Shown: positions 1 through 6,854 of the stretch, in pieces
Numbering within the stretch: position 1 is the first letter of the stretch
Layout: each line of letters begins with the position of its first letter
Origin: Pyxidicoccus fallax
GTDB lineage: Bacteria > Myxococcota > Myxococcia > Myxococcales > Myxococcaceae
Assembly (NCBI RefSeq): GCF_012933655.1
Contig: NZ_JABBJJ010000112.1
Coordinates: forward strand, 1 to 33,972
Length of the DNA stretch: 33,972 nt
Reading direction: 5' to 3'
The notes under the pieces: model-generated
The model's database searches: none
What the model saw: the letters and a program-made list of their open reading frames with translations, nothing else
Told to the model about the DNA's origin: nothing
Position numbers and translations under genes: made by a program

Positions 1-425
1 CCCCGGAAGCCGTCCCGGTGCGCGCGCGCCGCAAGCCTTCGGAAGTACGCCTGCGTCTGGTGAAGGCGCTCCGCGGCGAGCACGCCACGCCCGAGCAACG
101 CCGCGACGCCGTGCTCGCGGAGCTGGCCGCCACGGGCGACAGCAGCGAGCCCTGGACGGCGGACGCGAGGGCCGCGCTGGAGACGTGGCGCTCGCGGGTG
201 GACGAAGAGGTTCTGCCCGTGCGAGCCGAGCCCGCCCGCTGCTTCGCCGCCGGCTGCGTCGCGCGCGTCACCTTCCCGGATGCCCACTCCTTCGAGGCGT
301 CCTTCCAGCGCACCGCGTCCCTGCGGCTCGGCGCCGCGGGCTCGCACCTGCAGCTTCCGCCCGAGCGCATGCCCTCGGGAGAGGTCGTCGCCTCGTGGGT
401 CGTCCTCCGCCCGGACGCGCCCTGA
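1..425 (+). CDS. Hypothetical protein, 5' end outside window
   Basis: The frame is open from the left edge (P-E-A-V-P is encoded ahead of the GTG at 18) and ends with TGA at 423-425, so the gene probably starts outside the window; a GTG18 start giving 135 residues cannot be excluded. The visible part is an Arg/Ala/Glu-rich helical stretch followed by a compact C-terminal part with a CFAAGC cysteine pair and the segment VTFPDAHSFEASF. I do not recognise a named family and no catalytic motif is visible. It is followed by a separate lipoprotein gene with its own ribosome binding site 63 bases downstream, so co-transcription is possible but not shown. Confidence 0.6.
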   Translation, partial: PEAVPVRARRKPSEVRLRLVKALRGEHATPEQRRDAVLAELAATGDSSEPWTADARAALETWRSRVDEEVLPVRAEPARCFAAGCVARVTFPDAHSFEASFQRTASLRLGAAGSHLQLPPERMPSGEVVASWVVLRPDAP

Positions 426-487
426 GGCCCCGCCTCCACACCTGTCGTAGCGGCAGTCCCCCAGCAGTCCAACGAGGAGCAAACACC

Positions 488-1087
488 ATGCAGACCCAGC
501 ACCTGTTCAAGAAGACCCTGCTCGCCGCCAGCGCGGCGGCGCTGTTCGCCGGCTGCGGCACCTCCGCCGAGCAGGCCCCCGAGATGCCCGCGGACGAGGC
601 CGCCCAGACCACCCAGGAGCAGGGGCTGCTCCCCGCCTGCGACCCCGTGGAGCTGGAAGAGGTCGCCGAGCACGCGTGCATCCACGCGGAGCTCGGGCCC
701 TTCGAGCCGGTCACCGCCGCCGCCAATGGCGCGCCCGTGCTCGTGGACGTCAGCCTCCCGCACACCGCCTACAACATCACCCTGCCGGCCGCGAAGTACT
801 TCGGCTACTCCGGCCGCGTCGCCTTCATCCCCGAGGAGTCCGGCGAGTTCGCCTTCCTGCTGTCGCGCTACCGCGGCCTGCGCATCTTCGAGGCCGCCAC
901 CGGCACCGAGGTCGCCCGTGAGTGCCGCTACAACGTCCCCGGCGACGTGTGCGGCGTCCTGAAGACCGGCCTGGTCGCGGACCTCGAGGCCGGCGTGGAG
1001 TACCACCTCCAGTTCCAGGCCATCGCCCCGCGCAACTCCCAGTTCACGCTCCTCATCGAGGAGGCGGGTCACCACCACGAGGAGTAG
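488..1087 (+). CDS. HACxH-domain lipoprotein 1 (His-rich tail)
   Basis: A 199-residue predicted lipoprotein. The signal peptide ends in the lipobox FAGC (Cys23). The start ATG488 has GAGGAG at 474-479. After an acidic linker comes a domain shared with the next three genes: H62-A-C64-I-H66, then PHTAY with H92, then a Cys pair at 146 and 155 just before a GVLKTG segment, then a closing strand FTLLIEE. The protein ends GHHHEE, a possible metal-binding tail that its paralogues lack. The shared His/Cys positions suggest a metal site or a structural disulfide; this is inference, as I know no named family. It lies in a same-strand run of four paralogues, and a strong hairpin follows at 1128-1161. 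No GCAAC-GTTGC palindrome is visible upstream. Confidence 0.85.
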   Translation: MQTQHLFKKTLLAASAAALFAGCGTSAEQAPEMPADEAAQTTQEQGLLPACDPVELEEVAEHACIHAELGPFEPVTAAANGAPVLVDVSLPHTAYNITLPAAKYFGYSGRVAFIPEESGEFAFLLSRYRGLRIFEAATGTEVARECRYNVPGDVCGVLKTGLVADLEAGVEYHLQFQAIAPRNSQFTLLIEEAGHHHEE

Positions 1088-1127
1088 CCGTCACTCCCGG
1101 TAGCACCCCGGCCGCTCCGCCGGAGAA

Positions 1128-1161
1128 GGGGCCCGCGGGCGGCACTTCCGCCCCGGGCCCC
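1128..1161 (+). terminator. Rho-independent-like terminator after lipoprotein 1
   Basis: A strong hairpin lies 40 bases past the stop codon. GGGGCCCG (1128-1135) pairs with CGGGCCCC (1154-1161), and inside it GGGCGG (1137-1142) pairs with CCGCCC (1148-1153), around a five-base loop with one bulged base. GTCTTGT follows, a weak T-rich tail. It separates gene 488-1087 from the operator and promoter of the next gene. Confidence 0.7.
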
Positions 1162-1184
1162 GTCTTGTACACGAACCATCTATT

Positions 1185-1197
1185 GTATCACTGTTGC
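1185..1197. promoter_or_regulatory. Putative Fur-family-like operator, copy 1 (degenerate)
   Basis: GTATCACTGTTGC followed by ATTT. It matches the exact copies at 1956 and 15756 at 8 of the 10 arm positions of GCAAC-N3-GTTGC and keeps the flanking RTTT. It lies 32 bases upstream of ATG1230 in a short AT-richer patch. Repressor binding is inferred from symmetry and recurrence only. Confidence 0.5.
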
Positions 1198-1229
1198 ATT
1201 TATGCCGACCCTCCGGATAGGAAGGGGCC

Positions 1230-1895
1230 ATGCGCTCCTCCCTCCACGCCCTCGCCGTGGCCGCCTGCGCCATGGCGCTCGCCGCCTGTGGCGGTGACGA
1301 CCCCGCTCCCACTCCCGCGCCGCAGCCGCAGCCGCAGAATCCCGACGCGTCCACGGACCCCTGCGAGCCCAACGGCCACATCCACCGCGAGCCCACCGGG
1401 GACTGGTGTCACTGCAACAAGGGCTACCGCGCCACGGTGGAGGGCCTCGCGTGCGAGCCGGACCCGGACTACGTCCCCAGCGAGGGCTTCAGCTTCGGCG
1501 ACAACGGCGAGCACGCCTGCTGGCACGTCACCAACGGCCCCTTCGTCACCGTCACCGCCTCCACCACCCGCAACCCCCGCGTGGATGACTTCCACACGTA
1601 CTACACGGTGAAGCTCCGGCCGGAGGGCGGCCAGTACGTGGGCACCTTCAGCTACAAGGCCTTCGCCACCGGCAACTTCGTCGTCTACCTCGGCGACCCG
1701 AGCATCCCCATCACCCTGGTGGAGAACTCCATCCAGAAGACCGTCGAGCCGGCCGGCACCCGCGCCACCGACAACCACTGCGACGCCCTGAAACACATGG
1801 TGGGTTACGAGCTGACGGACCGCGTCCAGTACACGCTCACCATCGGCCCCACGCCGGTGCCCGAGCTGGGCATGGTCATCGAACACCTGCCCTGA
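1230..1895 (+). CDS. HACxH-domain lipoprotein 2 (EGF-like N-terminus)
   Basis: A 221-residue predicted lipoprotein with lipobox LAAC (Cys20). Start ATG1230 follows AGGAAGGGG. A Pro/Gln linker leads to a Cys-rich stretch of about residues 45-75 (CEPNGHIH, then DWCHCNKGY, then C75) that resembles an EGF-like module and carries an HIH motif. The paralogous domain follows: H95-A-C97-W-H99, then GPFVTVTA, then FHTYY (H122), then C184-DALKHMVGYEL and a final strand. It aligns with the neighbours at the His/Cys positions but is otherwise divergent, so the duplication is old. A degenerate palindrome at 1185-1197 suggests metal-responsive control. The function is unknown; a periplasmic or surface metal-binding lipoprotein is my inference. 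Confidence 0.85.
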   Translation: MRSSLHALAVAACAMALAACGGDDPAPTPAPQPQPQNPDASTDPCEPNGHIHREPTGDWCHCNKGYRATVEGLACEPDPDYVPSEGFSFGDNGEHACWHVTNGPFVTVTASTTRNPRVDDFHTYYTVKLRPEGGQYVGTFSYKAFATGNFVVYLGDPSIPITLVENSIQKTVEPAGTRATDNHCDALKHMVGYELTDRVQYTLTIGPTPVPELGMVIEHLP

Positions 1896-1955
1896 GCCCC
1901 GCGCTCCGCGCCGCCTTCGCCGGTCACGATACATGAAACAACCCGGCCCGTTATT

Positions 1956-1968
1956 GCAACTGAGTTGC
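1956..1968. promoter_or_regulatory. Putative Fur-family-like operator, copy 2 (perfect palindrome)
   Basis: GCAACTGAGTTGC is a perfect 6-1-6 inverted repeat flanked by ATT on the left and GTTT on the right. It sits 62 bases upstream of ATG2031. Its size and symmetry fit operators of Fur-superfamily metalloregulators, but the cognate protein is not in this window. Confidence 0.6.
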
Positions 1969-2030
1969 GTTTGATCAATCAATGCGGGCGCCGCGAAGCC
2001 ACAAAGGCGGCATCGAAAGGAATCCCCCAC

Positions 2031-2741
2031 ATGAAGCTGAACAACTGGAAGCTCTGCGGTGCGCTGCTGGGTCTGTCGCTGGCGGCATGCGGCCCCATGG
2101 AAGAGGCCGAGCTGGCCTCCTACGAGCAGCAGGAGCAGGAGCTCCCCGCCGGCTGCACGTCCGTGGCCAACACCAGCATGACCACGCACGCGTGCTTCCA
2201 TTACAACTCCAGCGGCGACAACGTGAACGTGACGGCCAGCGCCACGCGCACCACCAGCGCGCCGGCCGTGAGCACCCGGCACACGCACTACACCGTGAAC
2301 CTGCCGTCCGGTGCCGAGGGTTCGGTGACGTTCGTTCCCGTGGCCGTATCGCCCACCCCCGCGGGCGTCACCACCGAGTCCATCTCGTTCTACCTGTCGC
2401 CCTCCACCGCGAGCTTCACGGTGCGGACGTCCGGCGGCACGGTGGTGACCCCCGGCATCAGCCAGACCTTCACGTCGAGCTGCGGGCTGTCCAAGGCCGT
2501 CACGTACGACCTGACGGTGGGCACCACGTACATCCTGAGCATGGGCCCCGTCACCGGGAACCAGGTCCGCCTGGTGCCGGAGTACCTGGATGAGAACTCC
2601 GTCCGCTGGTACCGCGACGCGGACGGCGACACCTACGGCACCAGCACCAACTCCGTCCTCACCGCCTGCGAGCCGCCGTCCGGCTACGTGAACCGCCGCT
2701 TCGACTGCAACGACAACGACCCGAACGTCTTCAACTGCTGA
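2031..2741 (+). CDS. HACxH-domain lipoprotein 3 with MopE-like metal-binding motif
   Basis: A 236-residue predicted lipoprotein with lipobox LAAC (Cys20). I chose ATG2031 because it has AAAGG at 2016-2020 and a clean signal peptide; the upstream in-frame TTG1965 lies inside a palindromic operator. The shared domain runs from H53-A-C55-F-H57 through NVTA, RHTHY (H84) and C151-GLSKAVTYDL. After it, residues about 191-236 read W-Y-R-DADGDTYG, a Cys, PPSGYV and DCNDNDPNVFNC. This is the pattern of the putative metal-binding motif named after copper protein MopE (Pfam Cu-binding_MopE), which is also related to Ca-binding thrombospondin-type repeats. The perfect palindrome at 1956-1968 lies just upstream. 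The MopE-like tail is the best family clue in this paralogue set; the metal is not known. Confidence 0.88.
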   Translation: MKLNNWKLCGALLGLSLAACGPMEEAELASYEQQEQELPAGCTSVANTSMTTHACFHYNSSGDNVNVTASATRTTSAPAVSTRHTHYTVNLPSGAEGSVTFVPVAVSPTPAGVTTESISFYLSPSTASFTVRTSGGTVVTPGISQTFTSSCGLSKAVTYDLTVGTTYILSMGPVTGNQVRLVPEYLDENSVRWYRDADGDTYGTSTNSVLTACEPPSGYVNRRFDCNDNDPNVFNC

Positions 2742-2810
2742 GCCGCGTCCCGCGGGGCCCGGCGAGGCGGCCTCCACGGAGCACTCCTCCGTCCACCTCC
2801 CGGGCGTGAC

Positions 2811-2843
2811 GGACCGGCCCGCCCCAGACGGGTGGGCCGGTCC
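2811..2843 (+). terminator. GC-rich hairpin downstream of lipoprotein 3
   Basis: GGACCGGCCC (2811-2820) pairs perfectly with GGGCCGGTCC (2834-2843) around a 13-base loop; the stem extends by one C-G pair. There is no T tract, so it may be a terminator that relies on the stem or only an mRNA-end structure. It lies in the 240-base gap between lipoproteins 3 and 4, which otherwise shows no gene I can support. Confidence 0.45.
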
Positions 2844-2981
2844 GCCACCATCCACCGCGGGTCCAAGGGCCCGCGGCGCCGGGGCGCCCTCCCCTGCATC
2901 CGAGGGCGCTCCGGCGCCACGGCTTTCGCTTCACCCGCTGGCGGTCCTCCGCCAGCGCCCTGCCTGGAGGAAGTACCGACG

Positions 2982-4250
2982 ATGCGCCTTGCCCATGCCA
3001 CCGCCCTGCTCGCCACCTGCGCCGCGCTCGCGCTGACCGGCTGCGACAATGACGACTCCCCTCCCGCCCCGGACGCGGGCACGCCGCGTGACACGGTGGC
3101 CCCCACCGTGGCGGGCACCACCCCGGCCGCGGACGAGGCCCATGTGGCCGCCAACACGGCCATCACCGTGCGCTTCAGCGAGCCCATGAAGTCCGGCCGG
3201 GGCACCCTGCGCGTGGACGTGGACGGCGAGCAGCGGGCGCTCGGCGACACGCAGTGGCTGGAGGAGCAGCGCGCCTTCCGGGTGCGCCCCGCCGCGCCCC
3301 TGCCCGAGGGCGCGCGCGTCGAGGTCACCGTGCTGGCGGACTTCGAGGACGCCGCCGGCAACCGGCTCGAGGCGCCCTTCCAGTTCGACTTCACCGTGCA
3401 CGGGACGGCGCCCATCAGGCCGCACCTCGTCTCGTCCACTCCCGCCGAGGGCGCCACCGAGGTCATCCCGGTGGAGGTCCACCCCACCCCGGACGGCACG
3501 GAGGTCGAGTACATCAAGGGGGTCACCCTCCAGTTCAACGAGCCCATGGACACGTCGGCGGCGCAGGTGACGCTCAGGGACGTGACAACGCCGGCCAATG
3601 CGCCGCGCGCGCTGACGGGCACGTGGTCCGAGGATGGGCTCTCGCTGACCGTGCGCATCCCCCGCCCGGAGGCGGACCTGCCCGCGCTGGAGCAGGAGAA
3701 CCAGTACTCACTGGACCTCACCGGGCTGCGGAGCACCACGGGCCAGCCCCTGGACACCACACATGCCGTGCTCGGTGACGGAAGGCTGGACTTCACCACC
3801 GGCCGCCGCAACCCCGACCTCGAGCATGCCTGCCTGCACGTCTTCCTCAGCGCGCCCGACGTGGTCACCGCGGGCACCTCCCTGACGGGCCCGGCCCCCG
3901 CGACGGACCTGGCCCATCACTTCTACGAGGTGACGCTGCCGGCGGTGGAGGGCAACCCCGCGTCCTTCCGGGGCTACACGGAAGTGGCCACCGACCGCGA
4001 GGCGGACCAGGAAGTCATCCTCTACCTGAACCAGGACCTGCCGGTGGAGGTCATCGACACGACCGAGGACCTGACGCCCGTGCCCTTCACGAAGGAGCCC
4101 GTCGCCCCTGTCTGCGCTTCGGGTATCAGCCACGCGGTCCGGTTCGTCGCGACCGCGGACGGGCTGCGCTTCCTGCGGGTGGGCTTCGGACCCGTTCCGG
4201 CGGCGCAACTCCCGACATCGAAGTTCACCTTCGTCTACGAGCGGCGCTGA
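2982..4250 (+). CDS. Large HACxH-domain lipoprotein 4 with Ig-like (Big_5) repeats
   Basis: A 422-residue predicted lipoprotein with lipobox LTGC (Cys21). I chose ATG2982 because TGGAGGAAG precedes it; the longer open frame back to 2832 lacks a signal peptide. Two bacterial Ig-like domains of the SbsA/Big_5 type follow, each opening with P..V..TTPA or VSSTPAEGA and containing FSEPM or FNEPM (about residues 38-140 and 146-275). The C-terminal third is the paralogous domain: EHACLH (H282, C284, H286), then AHHFY (H312), then C378 with ASGISHAVRFV, ending TFVYE. The Ig-like modules probably act as a stalk that projects the HACxH domain from the membrane. I found no GCAAC-GTTGC palindrome upstream of this gene. 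Confidence 0.87.
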   Translation: MRLAHATALLATCAALALTGCDNDDSPPAPDAGTPRDTVAPTVAGTTPAADEAHVAANTAITVRFSEPMKSGRGTLRVDVDGEQRALGDTQWLEEQRAFRVRPAAPLPEGARVEVTVLADFEDAAGNRLEAPFQFDFTVHGTAPIRPHLVSSTPAEGATEVIPVEVHPTPDGTEVEYIKGVTLQFNEPMDTSAAQVTLRDVTTPANAPRALTGTWSEDGLSLTVRIPRPEADLPALEQENQYSLDLTGLRSTTGQPLDTTHAVLGDGRLDFTTGRRNPDLEHACLHVFLSAPDVVTAGTSLTGPAPATDLAHHFYEVTLPAVEGNPASFRGYTEVATDREADQEVILYLNQDLPVEVIDTTEDLTPVPFTKEPVAPVCASGISHAVRFVATADGLRFLRVGFGPVPAAQLPTSKFTFVYERR

Positions 4251-4534
4251 GGGCCCGATATCCCAGACATCCAGGGCTACAATCGCTCGCAGATCGATTC
4301 TCGTTTTACAGCCATCAGAACCCGGCTCCGACGTGCAGTGGACAACGAAATCCAAACCCATTTCAGTCTGACATCGGACGTTTGACATATTTGGAATAAA
4401 ACATGGCATTGTAAAATTCCACTCCGAGTCCAAGTCCAGAAGCGGATTCACGTTAGGAATTGCGTCACCTGATTCACGCCCGTTCGCGCGGCGGGAGGGG
4501 GACAGGTCACAAACCCAAACGTGGAGACGCAACG
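4251..4534. other. AT-rich intergenic region ahead of haloperoxidase
   Basis: This 284-base gap is clearly richer in A/T than its surroundings, most of all around 4290-4440. It contains TTGACA at 4382-4387, a consensus -35 hexamer, but I see no convincing -10 at the usual spacing (CATTGT at 4407 is weak). It probably holds the promoter of the haloperoxidase gene. I found no open frame I would call a gene and no GCAAC-GTTGC palindrome. Confidence 0.4.
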
Positions 4535-6655
4535 ATGAGACTTCCCCACACTCTCATTGTCCTGTCGCTCCTGGCGCCCATGGGCGCCCAGGCGCAAGCC
4601 GTGAATGACCTCACCCGGGTCCTGCGTGCCAGGCAGGTCCGGGTGAATGCAGCCAACTTCCAGTCCCTCCAGGGCCAGCCGCTCCACCGCAACAACCAGG
4701 ACCTGCGGGACTTCGGCCGCTTCGCCGAGTACTCCAAGGGCCTGCCACACGACGCGCTCGGCGAGCCGGACCCGGTGCAGTTCGACGCGCTGCTGGCGGC
4801 GCTGCTCACGGGCAACCCCGCCCAGCTCGAGGCGGTGGTGCTCGGCGGCGAGCGGATGCTGGCCAACCCGCAGGCCGGCTTCGCCTTCGTCCTGGAGGGA
4901 GCGGACGCGCAGGCCATCACCATGGGCCCGGCGCCGGACTTCGACAGCGCCGACGTGTCCGGGGAGATGATCGAGCTGTACTGGATGTCGCTGGTGCGCG
5001 ACGTGCGCTTCGACCAGTACGCCGCCAACCCGCTCATCGCCGCGGCGGCCAACGCGCTGAGCAACGTGGACGTCTACCGCGGCGCCCGCGCCGGCAACGG
5101 CTTCGTCACCCCCGCCACCGTCTTCCGCGCCGACTTCTCCGGCGCGGTGCAGGGCCCCTTCCTCTCCCAGTTCCTGGTGAAGACGGTGCCGTTCGGCGGC
5201 GGCCCGCTGGCGGAGGAAGCGGACATCAACCCGCCGCCCCCGGGCGTGGAGCCCACCGCCCACCAGCCGATTGAGCAGCGCATCTGGACGCGCTTCCCGG
5301 GGGATGACCGCGTCACCGCCTACAACGAGTGGCTCGACATCCAGAACGGCGCGCTCCCCGCGGACCCCGTGGACACGCTGGAGGACATGGACGACGTGCG
5401 CCGCTACATCCGCAACGGCCGCGACCTGGCCGAGTGGGTGCACTTCGACTACCCCATCCAGTCCACCCTCAACGGGGCGCTCGTCCTCGCGCGCCAGGGG
5501 GACTTCCTACCCAAAGGCCTGTACGACTCGGACCCCAAGGCCTCGCCGCGCGCGTACGACCCGAACAGCCCCTATCGCTTCTATGAGAACCAGGAGCCCT
5601 TCGTCACCTTCGGCAACACCGACGCCCAGGCGCTGGCGGCGCTGGTGAGCGGCACCACGTCGCTGCGCGGGCAGTGGTTCCAGAAGTGGCAGGTGCACCG
5701 CCGGCTGCGCCCGGAGGAGTACGGCGGCCGCGTGCACAACACGCTGACGGGCGCGCGCGTCTACCCGGTGCCGCAGGAGCTGCTCAACTCGCCGGTGCTG
5801 CCGTGGGTGTTCGCCCGCAACGCGCAGCGCAACCTGGAGCGCGGGCTGGGCGCGCAGGGGACGTACCTGCTCAACCAGGCCTTCCCGGAGGGCAGCCCCA
5901 TCCACCCGGCGTATGCGTCCGGCCACTCCACGTACATCGGCGCGGGCATCACCGCCATCAAGGCCCTGTACGGTGACTTCCCGGTCATCAACCCGCAGGT
6001 GGTGAACGCGGATGGCACGGCGCTGCTGCCGTTCGCCGGCACGCTGATGATGTTCGACGAGCTGGACAAGCTGGCCTCCAACGTCGGCGTCGCCCGGCTC
6101 TTCGCGGGCGTGCACTACCGCAGCGACCATGACAACGCCGTGCGCCTGGGCGAGCTGTACGCGCTGCGCACGCTGCAGGACTGGGTGCGGCTGTATCCGG
6201 AGAAGCTGCCGAACGGTCAGCCCTTCGCCGGCTTCAAGGTGCGCACGCTGGGAGGCAACACGCTCACGGTGGACTCCAACAGCCCGAAGCTGCCCAACTT
6301 CGTCAGCCGGGTGGACCGCTTCATCCTGGTCAACGTGGACACGAACCAGGACATCCGCACCGTGTACAACGGCGACGTCATCGACCTGAGCGACCTGGGC
6401 AACGCCGCGCTCACCCTCCGGGCGGACACCTTCCAGAACATCGTGGGCAGCGTACGCTTCGTCTATGACGGCGCGACGGTGCAAATCGAGAACGCGCCGC
6501 CCTATGCCCTCGCCGGGGACAACCTGCTGGTGGACTACAACCCCTTCAAATTCACCCCCGGCACGCACGTGCTGACGGCCACGCCCTTCAGCGACCACGA
6601 GGCGGAAGGCGTGGGCGGCGTGCCGCTCACCATCCGCTTCACCGTGCAGGAGTAG
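4535..6655 (+). CDS. Vanadium-dependent haloperoxidase (PAP2 superfamily), secreted
   Basis: A 706-residue protein with a Sec signal peptide ending near AQA (residues 20-22), so it acts outside the cytoplasm. The start ATG4535 follows GTGGAG at 4521-4526. Known enzymes of this family use vanadate and peroxide to oxidise halides. All expected vanadate ligands are present: K384 and R392 in KWQVHRRLRP, S462-G463-H464 in YASGHST, and R521 with H527 in RLFAGVHYRSD. The eight-residue K-to-R spacing is as I recall it for algal-type bromoperoxidases rather than fungal chloroperoxidases. After about residue 595 comes an extra beta-rich domain (LVNVDTNQDIRTV, GSVRFVYDG, ENAPPYAL, GTHVLTATPF) of a type often fused to secreted proteins, probably for adhesion or substrate contact. 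Halide preference cannot be read from the sequence. No biosynthetic cluster surrounds it. Confidence 0.9.
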   Translation: MRLPHTLIVLSLLAPMGAQAQAVNDLTRVLRARQVRVNAANFQSLQGQPLHRNNQDLRDFGRFAEYSKGLPHDALGEPDPVQFDALLAALLTGNPAQLEAVVLGGERMLANPQAGFAFVLEGADAQAITMGPAPDFDSADVSGEMIELYWMSLVRDVRFDQYAANPLIAAAANALSNVDVYRGARAGNGFVTPATVFRADFSGAVQGPFLSQFLVKTVPFGGGPLAEEADINPPPPGVEPTAHQPIEQRIWTRFPGDDRVTAYNEWLDIQNGALPADPVDTLEDMDDVRRYIRNGRDLAEWVHFDYPIQSTLNGALVLARQGDFLPKGLYDSDPKASPRAYDPNSPYRFYENQEPFVTFGNTDAQALAALVSGTTSLRGQWFQKWQVHRRLRPEEYGGRVHNTLTGARVYPVPQELLNSPVLPWVFARNAQRNLERGLGAQGTYLLNQAFPEGSPIHPAYASGHSTYIGAGITAIKALYGDFPVINPQVVNADGTALLPFAGTLMMFDELDKLASNVGVARLFAGVHYRSDHDNAVRLGELYALRTLQDWVRLYPEKLPNGQPFAGFKVRTLGGNTLTVDSNSPKLPNFVSRVDRFILVNVDTNQDIRTVYNGDVIDLSDLGNAALTLRADTFQNIVGSVRFVYDGATVQIENAPPYALAGDNLLVDYNPFKFTPGTHVLTATPFSDHEAEGVGGVPLTIRFTVQE

Positions 6656-6854
6656 CGCGAGGCCCCCTGGCCTCTCCCCCGCCTCGCCGGGAGCCTCCAG
6701 ACAGCGCCGGCACCGGGCCGCGCCTCCCAGCACGGGGAGGGGCGGTCCGGACCGCGCCGGAGGCACCCGCGCGAGGCAGTCTGTCTCGCAGGAAACCGTC
6801 CTCCCGCCGCCGCGCTGTACCCGGCGGAGGGTGGCCCGTAGCGTCGGACCGCGT

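Noticed and set aside
1965..2030. TTG start extending lipoprotein 3 by 22 residues
   Set aside because: The TTG is part of the palindrome at 1956-1968, and the extension spoils the signal peptide. ATG2031 has its own ribosome binding site.
1200..3877. Long minus-strand open frames opposite the lipoprotein cluster
   Set aside because: No signal peptide or family likeness; they mirror the codon pattern of the plus-strand lipoprotein genes.
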